A DNA stretch of 64,000 bases, taken from NCBI RefSeq assembly GCF_914484835.1, contig NZ_CAJZAR010000101.1:124001-188000 (forward strand). The letters run 5' to 3'. The stretch comes from Paraburkholderia tropica. Lineage in GTDB: Bacteria; Pseudomonadota; Gammaproteobacteria; Burkholderiales; Burkholderiaceae. Below are positions 17,633 through 26,316 of the stretch, one piece after another. The stretch's first letter is position 1; the number at the start of each line of letters is the position of its first letter. Position numbers and translations under genes: made by a program. The notes under the pieces were generated by a model, which was not told the DNA's origin, ran no database searches, and was given only the letters and a program-made list of their open reading frames with translations.

Positions 17633-18103
17633 TCACTCACAATCTGCACAAACAATCACGATGCTGATCGGCTTATCCCGCGAACCGAATATCTCGGACT
17701 GAGCGGCGGCCTTGATCGTATCGAAGAGATCCGGGTTCTTGAATCTCACGCGACACCCGCATTTCCTGCACGACACCACGTGCATCTTTTCGGCTTCGTA
17801 CGGGCATTGAAGAAAGAATGTGGCGCGCGCGCCGGTATTGCCCGACACCCATTGTCTCGAGACGATACCGGCGCTCTCGAAATCGACGAGCGCCCGATAA
17901 ATCGACGCTTTACTCAGGCCGATCTTCTTCCTGATCGCGAACTTGTAGATCTCGTCGGCTTTAACGCCGCGCTCGATTTCGAACATCGTGGTCAAGACAC
18001 CGATCCGCGTGGGCGTAACACGAACGCCCATCTCGTTCATGTACTTGACGACAGAATCACGGTGAGCAAAGTACTTCGAACCAACAGGCTCAGTTTTTCC
18101 CAT
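17633..18103 (-). CDS. Fur-family transcriptional regulator
   Basis: The 156-residue protein has the Fur layout: a winged helix in the N-terminal half (GVRVTPTRIGVLTTMF, then KASIYRALVDFESAG) and a C-terminal dimerisation domain with the structural zinc pairs CRKCGC and CADC close to the end. The linker His cluster expected for the regulatory metal site is sparse (MHVVSC). Its place at the end of a heme-uptake run suggests metal- or heme-responsive control there, but the Fur-type operator upstream of the receptor could equally be read by the global Fur protein encoded elsewhere. It lies 122 nt after the heme-degrading-factor gene on the same strand and may have its own promoter. Confidence 0.85.
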   Translation of the reverse strand: MGKTEPVGSKYFAHRDSVVKYMNEMGVRVTPTRIGVLTTMFEIERGVKADEIYKFAIRKKIGLSKASIYRALVDFESAGIVSRQWVSGNTGARATFFLQCPYEAEKMHVVSCRKCGCRVRFKNPDLFDTIKAAAQSEIFGSRDKPISIVIVCADCE

Positions 18104-18225
18104 AGCGTCAATACCGGGAAAGCGGCATCCAGCACGGATGCCGTCCCCGGTTTCCTAAGCTCCGACCGATGGCCGGGAAATAGTCAAAGTGTGAAGACGT
18201 CAGCCTGAAATCCAGCGTTGCTGAG

Positions 18226-19302
18226 TCAAGCGATTGCCAACGCAGCGTGCGGCGGCAACGCACCGGCCAGATCACGCCACGAGGCCAATTCAGGCGCACC
18301 GGGTTTGCGCGCGCCAAACAACATCGCGATGTTTTCGCCCTGCGCGTCGAACAATTCCACCGACGTCACGATGCCGTCGACGGTCGGCTTGCGCACGAGC
18401 CACGCACTCGCGACCAGATCCGCACGCAAATGCAGATTGAAGCGCTCGTCGAGCACGTTGACCCAGTTGCCCATGGTGCGGATATTCGTCACCTCGCCGG
18501 TATGAATCTGGATCATGCCGGCGTTGCCCACGAACACCATGATGGGAATCTGCGCGCGGGCGGCCTCGACCAGCAACGCCTCGGTGACATCGTCGGCGAG
18601 TCGCGTCACATAACGCGGCTCGGCCAAGCGCAACGCCTGCGTGCGCGTCAGGCCGAACTTGCGCAGCAGCGGGAAGAACTCGTGCGTGTCCTTCATCACG
18701 TCCCACGCGGCATGGAATCCGGCGACGTCGATGTCCTTATCGGCGCGCGGCAGCGGCGCGGGTTGCGCGGGCTTCAAGGCGAGCACCGCCGATTGCTCGG
18801 CATCGGCCCATTCCGTCGCGATTGCGTCGAATGCCGCGTGATCGCTATGGGCACGCAGAAACACCTTGAATACCGCTTCGCCCTGCGCGTCGTAGAACTG
18901 GAAACTCTTCATTTCACCGTTGGGCGACGTCTCGCGAACCGCGAACGCAAAGGCCCAGCTACGGTGAAAAACGCGCAGATCGATATCCGCGCCGAGCACC
19001 AACCCGACATGACCTTCCGCGCTCACCGTTTCGAATACGCCGTCCTTCTCGTGGACGGCGGCTTCGTTGCGGGTCAGCGTCATCACCGCGCCCAGACGCG
19101 GCATCTGGGCGATCAAGCCCATGAAATCCGGCTTCAGGCGCACGACGTTGAGGCCAACGAATGCGGCCACCGCCTGCGCTTCGCTCACTTGCATCGCGGC
19201 AGCGGCGTCGCGCTGACGCAGCTTTTGCGCGGCCTTATGCGCGAGATACGAATCCCGCCATTGCGCACATGCCTGGGTGTCCGAAAAATCGATTTGAGTC
19301 AT
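18226..19302 (-). CDS. hmuS: Hemin-degrading factor HmuS/HemS
   Basis: The 358-residue cytoplasmic protein is built from two similar halves, as in HemS/HmuS/ChuS: each half carries a GxMxxLTRN- or GNAGMIQIHTG-like segment and a hydrophobic core (GLIAQMPRLGAVMTLTRN in the first half, MVFVGNAGMIQIH and VNVLDERFNLHLR in the second). This family binds heme delivered by the uptake system and degrades or traffics it. Start ATG 19302 has AAAGGA 7 nt upstream. It follows the TonB receptor gene by 31 nt, so the two form an iron-controlled operon. The ABC permease parts (hmuTUV) that usually follow are missing here. Confidence 0.9.
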   Translation of the reverse strand: MTQIDFSDTQACAQWRDSYLAHKAAQKLRQRDAAAAMQVSEAQAVAAFVGLNVVRLKPDFMGLIAQMPRLGAVMTLTRNEAAVHEKDGVFETVSAEGHVGLVLGADIDLRVFHRSWAFAFAVRETSPNGEMKSFQFYDAQGEAVFKVFLRAHSDHAAFDAIATEWADAEQSAVLALKPAQPAPLPRADKDIDVAGFHAAWDVMKDTHEFFPLLRKFGLTRTQALRLAEPRYVTRLADDVTEALLVEAARAQIPIMVFVGNAGMIQIHTGEVTNIRTMGNWVNVLDERFNLHLRADLVASAWLVRKPTVDGIVTSVELFDAQGENIAMLFGARKPGAPELASWRDLAGALPPHAALAIA

Positions 19303-19333
19303 GGTAATCCTTTGTATGTGTGAGTGACGATCC

Positions 19334-21691
19334 TCAGAAGTCGATCTTCATGCCGACGTTGAAGTTTCGTCCGGGTGCGGTATAGGAATTGAGCGTCGCG
19401 TAGCTCGAACTTGCCGAGAGATCGCGAACATCGCTCCAACGCCAGTACTTGCGGTTAAACAGATTGTTGATACCGGCGGTCAGGCTCACGTGCTGCGTGA
19501 TCTTGTAGCCCGCATGCAGGTCGACGATCGTGTACGACGGCGTCGAGAAATACTTGGTGCTCGACGTATTCACGTCGCTGGTATCGCGGCGCGAGTTGTA
19601 GGTCACGTCGGCGCCCACGAACCAGCGATCGTCCGCGCGATAAGTGATGCCCATTACGGCGGCGATAGGCGGAATCGACATGATGCCGCTGCTCGTGCCG
19701 TCGGTGTTCTGCTCGGTGCCATCGGTATAGGCGACGCCGCCCTTGACCTCGACCGAATCGCCCGCGAACCAGTCGAATTTCGCTTCGACGCCCTTGATCG
19801 TGGCCTTGCTGAAATTGATGTACTGGAACTTCTCGGGATCGCTCGCCGAGGTCAGGCTGCCGCCCACGACTTCCGAATCGATGAAGTTCTTGTAGCGGCC
19901 ATAAAATGCCGACGTGCTATACGACACGCGATTCGTTCCGAATGCGAGTTTGCCGCGCATACCCGCTTCGAACGAGTTGCTGGTTTCCGGCTTCAGGTTC
20001 GGATTGCCGACCTGCTCGTAATAGGTGTGATACATCGAGGCCGCGACGCCGCCACCGTAATAGCTGTTGACCTGGTTGGCCGAGGGGGCACGGAAGCCCC
20101 GCGCGTATTGCACATACGGCACCATGGCCGGGCTGATTTCATACAGAAACGCCAGGCGCGGTGACAGCGCATTGCCGCTCGAATTCGAAAGCGGTTGGGT
20201 CGAAGCGCTCGCCGCCGACGTATAGGTGCTGTCGGCATCGGGCGTCATATGGTAGTAGTCGAAGCGCAAGCCCGGCACGAACGTCAGCTTGTTCCAGCTG
20301 ATGCTGTCCTGCATGTATGCGCCCAGATTGAGCGTTTGCGTCTTCGGGAAAGTCTCAAGATAACCGGAGGTGGTATCGACCGTATTGCCGTTCGAATTGG
20401 TGTTGTATTGCGACACGCTCAGGTCGAAACCGTACACGAGCTTATGGGAAAACGGCCCCGTCTTGAACGAGCTTTCCGCCACCGTATTGCCGCCGACGAT
20501 GCTCTCGCCATAGTGGTTGTAACGCGTGACGTCAGTCGTCGTTTCGCCGATCAGCAACGATTGGTCGGTCGCCGCATTACGATAGAAAACCGAACTCTTG
20601 ACGTGTTGCACCCAACGATTCGTTTCGTCGTCGTGATCCCATTCGAGCTTGACGCGATTGCTCGTGACATTGTTGGTCGTGTTGTACGAAGTGGTATTGG
20701 CGGTGTAATTGCCAATTTCGTACAAGCTGTCGACTTCATTGCTGTTGTTGAGCGTTTCGGCGGTCAGCTTGAGCTTGTCGGTCGACGAGAGGCGGAACAC
20801 CAGTTTCGCCAATGCCGAGCGGTTGTTGTAGGTCGCCGGATCCGCTTCGTCGCGGCTCGCGCCGGTGCCGCCCGTGCTGCCGTGATTGTCGAGTTCGTGG
20901 CCGTGTCGGCCCGAGAGCATCAGCAAACCCTGCACCGCGCCATTCGCAGTGCTAAACGCCGTGGTCGCAGTGCCACCCCAGCTGCGATCGCTCGAGTCAT
21001 AGCCCGTGCGCACCGAAAAATACGTCTTCTTGCCGTAGATATTCAGCAGATCGGACGGGTCTTTCGTCACGAAGTTGACCGCGCCGGTCAGACCATCGCT
21101 GCCGTACAAAACCGATGCAGGCCCGCGCAAAACTTCGACGCGTTCGTACAGGTCCGTATTCAGATAGTCGCCGCGGCCCGCCGAACCGGAGCCAAAGGAG
21201 AAGGATTGCGGCAGAGGAATGCCGTCTTCGAGCAGCAGAACCTGATTGCCTTCGAGACCGCGAATATTGATCCCGTCGTTACCCGCCCGGCCCGTTGAGC
21301 TGCCGATGCCGCTTGGGCGATAAGCCTGGCGGTTGACAGCCACGCCGGGCTCGTATTTCAGCGCGTCCTTGATGTCCTTGGCGTTGTTCTCTTCCATGTC
21401 GTCGGACGTGATCACCGAGACCGTCGCCGCCGATTTGGTCGGATCGGTCGTGCCGATCCGGTTCGCCGTCACCGACAAGACATTCAATTGGCTTTCAACG
21501 CGTGCGTTCGCGCTTGTTGCCGCGCGCTTCGCCGACGATGAAGCTGCCGTTGAAACGCCCGAGGCAGCCGATGCTGCCGACGCGGCGTCAGCCGCCGACG
21601 TTGCCGTTTGAGCCCATGCGCCTTGCGCGCCCGCCAATTCCGCGAGCGCCATCGGAATCAGGATTGCCAGAATTCTTCGCTGAAACAACAT
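19334..21691 (-). CDS. hmuR: TonB-dependent heme/hemoglobin receptor
   Basis: The 785-residue outer-membrane protein has a signal peptide of about 28 residues (ends AWAQ), an Ala/Ser-rich linker, a plug domain (NRIGTTDPTKSAATVSVIT, then INIRGLEGNQVLLLEDG and VEVLRGPASVLYGSDGLTGAVNF) and a 22-strand barrel ending in the terminal Phe (VGMKIDF). The FRAP box and NPNL box that mark heme receptors are both present (GFRAPSANQ and GNPNLKPETS). It should take up heme from host or environmental hemoproteins with TonB energy. Expression is likely Fur-repressed: see the promoter at 21754-21782. It is co-transcribed with hmuS. Confidence 0.92.
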   Translation of the reverse strand: MLFQRRILAILIPMALAELAGAQGAWAQTATSAADAASAASAASGVSTAASSSAKRAATSANARVESQLNVLSVTANRIGTTDPTKSAATVSVITSDDMEENNAKDIKDALKYEPGVAVNRQAYRPSGIGSSTGRAGNDGINIRGLEGNQVLLLEDGIPLPQSFSFGSGSAGRGDYLNTDLYERVEVLRGPASVLYGSDGLTGAVNFVTKDPSDLLNIYGKKTYFSVRTGYDSSDRSWGGTATTAFSTANGAVQGLLMLSGRHGHELDNHGSTGGTGASRDEADPATYNNRSALAKLVFRLSSTDKLKLTAETLNNSNEVDSLYEIGNYTANTTSYNTTNNVTSNRVKLEWDHDDETNRWVQHVKSSVFYRNAATDQSLLIGETTTDVTRYNHYGESIVGGNTVAESSFKTGPFSHKLVYGFDLSVSQYNTNSNGNTVDTTSGYLETFPKTQTLNLGAYMQDSISWNKLTFVPGLRFDYYHMTPDADSTYTSAASASTQPLSNSSGNALSPRLAFLYEISPAMVPYVQYARGFRAPSANQVNSYYGGGVAASMYHTYYEQVGNPNLKPETSNSFEAGMRGKLAFGTNRVSYSTSAFYGRYKNFIDSEVVGGSLTSASDPEKFQYINFSKATIKGVEAKFDWFAGDSVEVKGGVAYTDGTEQNTDGTSSGIMSIPPIAAVMGITYRADDRWFVGADVTYNSRRDTSDVNTSSTKYFSTPSYTIVDLHAGYKITQHVSLTAGINNLFNRKYWRWSDVRDLSASSSYATLNSYTAPGRNFNVGMKIDF

Positions 21692-21753
21692 CTTCCCCTA
21701 TTGATACGCTTACGTTTGTGCTGCGCAAGCCGACAGAATCATTAAGGTTCGTG

Positions 21754-21782
21754 AATATACATGAGAAGCATTCTCATTTAAA
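21754..21782 (-). promoter_or_regulatory. hmuR promoter with Fur box in the -35/-10 spacer
   Basis: On the minus strand TTTAAA (21782-21777) and TATATT (21759-21754) are spaced by exactly 17 nt and fit a sigma-70 promoter. The whole spacer is filled by TGAGAAGCATTCTCA (21762-21776), a near-perfect palindrome that fits the 7-1-7 Fur operator (TGATAAT-n-ATTATCA) with few changes. Fur-Fe2+ bound here would block RNA polymerase directly, so hmuR-hmuS should be induced under iron limitation. Confidence 0.8.
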
Positions 21783-21902
21783 TTTTTCGAACATTACGGG
21801 ATGTTTCGGGGATCAGGAGACGGCCAACGCCCGGCCGCCCTCACTGTGGCAGCCGAAAAGGCCCGCAAAACGGGGCTGGGAGTGGCCGGCAGGCGGCGTT
21901 TA

Positions 21903-21920
21903 GGAGCGAACAGTCGCTCC
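21903..21920. repeat. Short perfect hairpin in divergent intergenic region
   Basis: GGAGCGA (21903-21909) and TCGCTCC (21914-21920) form a 7-bp stem with a 4-nt loop. It lies between two divergent genes, where no terminator is needed, so it may be an operator half-site pair or a remnant of lost sequence. Confidence 0.35.
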
Positions 21921-22348
21921 CGCCCATTGATGTGACACCATTTAATTCGAGTCGGACGGCGCTGACGCACCTGTCGAGCGGCGCGGGGGGAAATGACCGG
22001 AGGGAGATCGCCTGGCCTCGCCCGCTTCTATCGCGCGCAAACCCCGCCAGACGAAGTCGCGATCAAACCCGCGAGAGCCGATCAATTGACCAGGCGGAAC
22101 CCGGCGGCGCAGTTCATCCAGTCGCCGCTTCATTCGCCGAACAATGACAGGACACCTTACGATGTCGCGCGAGCGACGCGCGAACTTCACTCACCCGCCG
22201 CCGATGACCCCCTATCGCAACTCCCCGCATCGGTAAATCCCTCGCTTGCACATGCAGACGTTCGCAACTATCGTAATTCGATGTGGGCTACGCCCCGCGC
22301 GATCGTCTTTTGCGCGTGGCTTCCAGTCACTTTCGTCTGAGGTTCACC

Positions 22349-23056
22349 ATGCGAAGACGTGGCGTCCTGATATCGCTGGTTCTGCTCGTCGGTAGTCTGG
22401 CCGTCGCGAAAGCGAAGGTGATCTGGGGTGGCATGCCGTGGACCGGCGAGGCATCGCCGCCGCCTCAACCGGTCGTCGCCAATGGCTGGAAATTCTTCAC
22501 CGCCGACGAAGCGGCCCTGACCGAAGCCCTCGCCGATCGCCTCATTCCCGCCGATGACCTGAGCATCGGCGGCAAGGAAGCCGGCTGCGCGGTGTTCATC
22601 GATGCGCAACTCGCCGGGCCTTACGGCAAAGGCACTTACCTCTATCTCGACGGCCCGCTCAAACAGGGCCTGCCGCAAGCCGGTCCGCAGTTCGATCGCG
22701 GCCCCGCCGCGCGATGGCGTGCGGGACTGGCCGCGTTCGATAGCGCGGTAAAAGCGCAGCCCGCCGGCAAACGTTTCGTCGATCTCGCGCCCGACGCGCA
22801 GGACGCCATGATCCGCGAATGGGAAGCTGGCACGTTGTCGATGCCCGGCGTCGACGCGAAACAGTTCTTCTCGCTGGTGCTCTGGAACGTGCGCGAAGGC
22901 TTTTTCTCCGATCCCATCTACGGCGGCAACAAGGACATGGCCGGCTGGAAGATGGTCGGTTTTCCCGGCGCGCAGTATGACTTCCGCGACTATCTCGACA
23001 AACCGGGCCAGCCGCTCGGCATTCAGCCCGTGAGCTTCATTCGCAAGCAAACCTGA
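22349..23056 (+). CDS. Gluconate 2-dehydrogenase subunit 3 (small subunit)
   Basis: The 235-residue protein starts at ATG 22349, with GAGG 7 nt upstream. It has an N-terminal signal segment (MRRRGVLISLVLLVGS) and the family core DEAALTEALADRLIPADDLS, then AKQFFSLVLWNVREGFFSDPIYGGN and MAGWKMVGFPGAQYDFRDY. This subunit escorts the flavoprotein through export and stabilises it at the periplasmic face. It is the first gene of a three-gene operon with the GMC flavoprotein (65 nt downstream) and the tri-heme cytochrome c. The signal has an RRR stretch but not a classical twin-arginine motif. Confidence 0.9.
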   Translation: MRRRGVLISLVLLVGSLAVAKAKVIWGGMPWTGEASPPPQPVVANGWKFFTADEAALTEALADRLIPADDLSIGGKEAGCAVFIDAQLAGPYGKGTYLYLDGPLKQGLPQAGPQFDRGPAARWRAGLAAFDSAVKAQPAGKRFVDLAPDAQDAMIREWEAGTLSMPGVDAKQFFSLVLWNVREGFFSDPIYGGNKDMAGWKMVGFPGAQYDFRDYLDKPGQPLGIQPVSFIRKQT

Positions 23057-23121
23057 TTCGCGCGTCGTCGCGGCGCGAGTGAGGCCGCGCGATTGCGCGA
23101 ACGAGAACAAGGAGCGCCCAC

Positions 23122-24894
23122 ATGGCACAAAAGCGGCCCAAGGCGGATGCCGTCATCGTCGGTCTCGGATGGGCCGGCTCGCTGATGGCGAATGAACTCA
23201 CGCAAGCCGGTTTGAATGTGGTCGCGATCGAACGCGGCAACTGGCGCGACACGAGCACGGATTTCCCCACCACGATCGACACCGACGAATTGCGCTACGC
23301 GCGACGGCGCGAATTGCTGCAACCGCTCAGCGTGGAAACGATGACGTTCCGCAATCGCCCCGACCAGGAAGCGCTGCCCTTGCGCGACCTGAACACGTAT
23401 CAGTTCGGCTGGGGCGTGGGCGGCGCGGGCACACACTGGAACGGCATGACGTGGCGCTTCCTGCCGACCGATTTCGTCACCTATACGAACACGGTCGAGA
23501 AATACGGCAAGAACCGTTTTGTCGACGGATTGCAGGTGCAGGATTGGGGCGTCACCTACGACGATCTCGAACCGTTCTACGACAAGTTCGAGCGCATCGC
23601 AGGCACCTCGGGCAAGGCCGGCAATCTTCAAGGCCAGAAAGTCGATGGCGGCAACGTGTTCGAAGGGCCGCGCAATCGCGACTATCCGCTGCCGCCGCTC
23701 GCGCGCACGCAGGCGGCCTTGCTGTTCGATAAGGCGGCGCGCGATCTCGGCTATCATCCGTTTCCGGTTCCCGCTGGAAATACTTCGGGGGCCTACACAA
23801 ATACGCTCGGCGTGAAAATGGCGCCCTGTACGTATTGCGGCTATTGCGAGTTCTTCGGTTGCGGCAACTGGTCGAAAAGCAGCCCACAGGCCTGCGTCGT
23901 TCCCGCGCTGATGGCAAGAAAAAACTTCAGCGTGATTCCGAATGCCGAAGTCCTGCGCGTCAATCTCACGCCCGACAAGAAAATGGCGACGGGCGTCACC
24001 TTTATCGACAACGACGGGCAGCAATGGGAGCAGCCCGCCGATATCGTCGTGCTGTCGGCGTATCAGTTCGACAACGTGCGGCTCATGCTGCTGTCCGGCA
24101 TCGGCAAGCCTTACGACCGCGATGCGGGCCAGGGCGTGGTCGGCCGCAATTATGCCTATCAGACGATTTCGGGCGCGGCGATCTGGCTGAAGGATCAAAA
24201 TCTCAATCCGTTTATCGGCGCGGGCGCACTCGCGCAGGCCATCGACGATTTCAACGGCGATAACTTCGACCATTCGAATGTCGACTTTATCGGCGGCGGC
24301 GTAGCCTTGATTCATTCGACGAACGGAAGGCCCATCAGCCTGTCGTCGGGCGTACCGAAAGGCACGCCGACGTGGGGCTCGGCGTGGAAACTGGCCTATC
24401 GCAAGGCTTATCAGAATTACAACTCGATCTATGTGATGGGCAATAGCTACCCCCATCGCGACGTGTTTCTCGATCTCGATCCGACTTACCGCGACCGGCA
24501 TGGTCAGCCGTTGCTGCGCGTGACCTTCGACTGGAACGAGAACGACAAGCGCTCGGCGAAATTCATGGCCGACAAATCGGAGGAGATCGCCCGCGCGATG
24601 AACGCGGAAACCATCGAGCGCTCCGAGCCCACCGCCCAGCCCTATACGCCGATGACGAATCTCTCGTCGCATACGACCGGCGGTGCGTGCATGGGCGCCG
24701 ATCCGGCCACGAGCGCCGTCAATAAATACCTGCAAAGCTGGGACGTGCCGAATACGTTTGTCTGCGGCGCATCGGCGTTCGCGAACAATGGCGGCTATAA
24801 CCCTACGGGCACGGTTGCCGCGCTCACCTTGCACGCGGCGCAGGCGATTCGCGATCACTATTTGAAAGCGCCTGGCGCGCTGGTGCAGGTGTAA
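23122..24894 (+). CDS. GMC flavoprotein, large subunit of gluconate 2-dehydrogenase-type enzyme
   Basis: The 590-residue protein has an FAD Rossmann motif at the start (VIVGLGWAGS, then VVAIERG), GVGGAGTHWNGMTWR, a Cys-rich stretch near residues 235-250 (CTYCGYCEFFGCG) like the one that holds a 3Fe-4S cluster in bacterial FAD-dependent glucose dehydrogenases, and the GMC C-terminal block with His in SSHTTGG and Asn in NNGGYNPTGT. It oxidises a sugar, sugar acid or polyol in the periplasm and passes electrons to the cytochrome subunit and on to ubiquinone. Gluconate is the family default; sorbitol, glucose or 2-ketogluconate cannot be excluded. Start ATG 23122; GGAG lies ~8 nt upstream. Confidence 0.9.
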   Translation: MAQKRPKADAVIVGLGWAGSLMANELTQAGLNVVAIERGNWRDTSTDFPTTIDTDELRYARRRELLQPLSVETMTFRNRPDQEALPLRDLNTYQFGWGVGGAGTHWNGMTWRFLPTDFVTYTNTVEKYGKNRFVDGLQVQDWGVTYDDLEPFYDKFERIAGTSGKAGNLQGQKVDGGNVFEGPRNRDYPLPPLARTQAALLFDKAARDLGYHPFPVPAGNTSGAYTNTLGVKMAPCTYCGYCEFFGCGNWSKSSPQACVVPALMARKNFSVIPNAEVLRVNLTPDKKMATGVTFIDNDGQQWEQPADIVVLSAYQFDNVRLMLLSGIGKPYDRDAGQGVVGRNYAYQTISGAAIWLKDQNLNPFIGAGALAQAIDDFNGDNFDHSNVDFIGGGVALIHSTNGRPISLSSGVPKGTPTWGSAWKLAYRKAYQNYNSIYVMGNSYPHRDVFLDLDPTYRDRHGQPLLRVTFDWNENDKRSAKFMADKSEEIARAMNAETIERSEPTAQPYTPMTNLSSHTTGGACMGADPATSAVNKYLQSWDVPNTFVCGASAFANNGGYNPTGTVAALTLHAAQAIRDHYLKAPGALVQV

Positions 24895-24897
24895 GCC

Positions 24898-26271
24898 ATG
24901 GCGCGTACTCCCGACACTCCCACGCCGCGTGATGGTACACGCGGGCGGCGCATCGTGATGCTACTGATCGCGCTCGTCGTACTCGCGTTGATCGTGCTCG
25001 GCGGCCTGCTCGCGTGGCGCAGCTCGCAGCGCCACGCGCAACCCGCCGACTCGGATCTGCTGCAACGCGTGCTCCATTACGGCGATGAAAACGGCAGTGC
25101 CGCCACCGATCCCGTCAAACGCGGCATGTACCTCGCGCGCGCGGGCGATTGCATCGCCTGCCATACCGCGCAAGGCGGCAAGCCTTTCGCGGGCGGCCTG
25201 GGATTGAACACGCCATTCGGCGTGATCGTGTCGAGCAATATCACGCCCGATCCGCAATACGGCATCGGCAACTGGACCGACGCACAGTTTCTCGCGGCGG
25301 TGAAAGAAGGCGTCGCGCCGCATCACAAGCTGCTCTATCCCGCGATGCCGTACAACCTCTACGCGCGCGTGAGCGACCGCGATCTGCTCGACATTCTCGC
25401 GTATCTGAAGACCGTGCCCGCCGTCGCCGAAGCGCCGCCCGCCAATCAATTGCCGTTTCCATTCAATATCCGGCTGATGATGTTCGGCTGGAATCTGCTG
25501 TTTTTCAATCCCACGCCGTTTCACCCGAATCCCTCGCAATCGGTCGAATGGAATCGCGGCGCCTATCTGGTCGACGGACTCGGCCATTGCACCGCGTGCC
25601 ACAGCGGCAAGAACGCGCTCGGCGGCGATACCGACTATTTGCAGGGCTACGATCTGGAAGGCTGGCATGCGCCGGAAATCACGGGCAATCGCTATGTCGG
25701 CATCGGCACCTGGAGCGACGACGATTTCGTCGCTTATCTCAAGACCGGCGGCAATCGGTTCAGCGTCGCGGCGGGGTCGATGGGCGAAGCCGTTTCGAAT
25801 TCCACCCAGTATTTGAGCGCCGCCGATCTGAAAGCGATCGGCCTTTACCTCAAGAGCCTGCCCGGATCGGGCCGCGCCGCGCCGCAAGCGATTGCCGAGA
25901 GCGATCCGGCGATGAAACTCGGTAGCGACCTGTACCGCACCAACTGTATCGCCTGTCACAAGAGCAATGGCGACGGCGTGGACGCGATGGTGCCTTCGCT
26001 CGCGAACAATCCCGGCGTGCGCGCGCCCGGCGCCAATAACGTGCTGCGCACGATACTGGTTGGCGGTCGCGGCGCGGCCACGTCGAGCAATCCGACCAGC
26101 GCGCAGATGCCGGCGTTCGCGTGGAAACTCTCGGATGCCGATGTCGCCGCCATCGCGACGTTCATCCGCAATAGCTGGGGCAACGCCGCGCCCGCCGTGG
26201 ACGCCACGCAAGTGGGCTCGCTGCGCAAGAGCCTGAAGGCCCAGTCGTTCGCGGGCGCGCACGCGCCATGA
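24898..26271 (+). CDS. Tri-heme cytochrome c subunit of membrane-bound sugar-acid dehydrogenase
   Basis: The 457-residue protein has an N-terminal hydrophobic anchor (about 19-40) and then three cytochrome c domains, each with a CxxCH heme site: CIACH near residue 85, CTACH near 231 and CIACH near 351. Each has a downstream Met ligand region (for example LLYPAMPYN, AGSMGEAVSNS, AQMPAFAWKL). This layout is the standard third subunit of gluconate/alcohol/sorbitol dehydrogenases, which carries electrons to ubiquinone. Its start is 4 nt after the flavoprotein stop, so translation is likely coupled. Confidence 0.92.
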   Translation: MARTPDTPTPRDGTRGRRIVMLLIALVVLALIVLGGLLAWRSSQRHAQPADSDLLQRVLHYGDENGSAATDPVKRGMYLARAGDCIACHTAQGGKPFAGGLGLNTPFGVIVSSNITPDPQYGIGNWTDAQFLAAVKEGVAPHHKLLYPAMPYNLYARVSDRDLLDILAYLKTVPAVAEAPPANQLPFPFNIRLMMFGWNLLFFNPTPFHPNPSQSVEWNRGAYLVDGLGHCTACHSGKNALGGDTDYLQGYDLEGWHAPEITGNRYVGIGTWSDDDFVAYLKTGGNRFSVAAGSMGEAVSNSTQYLSAADLKAIGLYLKSLPGSGRAAPQAIAESDPAMKLGSDLYRTNCIACHKSNGDGVDAMVPSLANNPGVRAPGANNVLRTILVGGRGAATSSNPTSAQMPAFAWKLSDADVAAIATFIRNSWGNAAPAVDATQVGSLRKSLKAQSFAGAHAP

Positions 26272-26316
26272 GACCGCCGGCTTGATTGCGTGGCGCGAGA
26301 ATCGAGGTGAACAGCC

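Larger units (their letters stand above)
21692..22348. other. Divergent intergenic region hmuR / gluconate dehydrogenase
   Basis: 657 nt without a convincing gene. It holds the hmuR promoter/Fur box (21754-21782), a hairpin at 21903-21920, and a possible weak promoter for the dehydrogenase operon: TTGCAC (22246-22251), a 17-nt spacer, then TATCGT (22269-22274), about 75 nt before the ATG. A frame at 21993-22340 has no features of a real gene. Confidence 0.5.

Noticed and set aside
22268..23128. Minus-strand 286-codon frame over the gluconate dehydrogenase small subunit
   Set aside because: The opposite strand encodes a clear family member with signal peptide and ribosome binding site; this is a GC-bias shadow.
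23023..26262. Long minus-strand frames over the GMC flavoprotein and cytochrome genes
   Set aside because: Antisense shadows of well-supported genes with CxxCH and FAD motifs on the plus strand.
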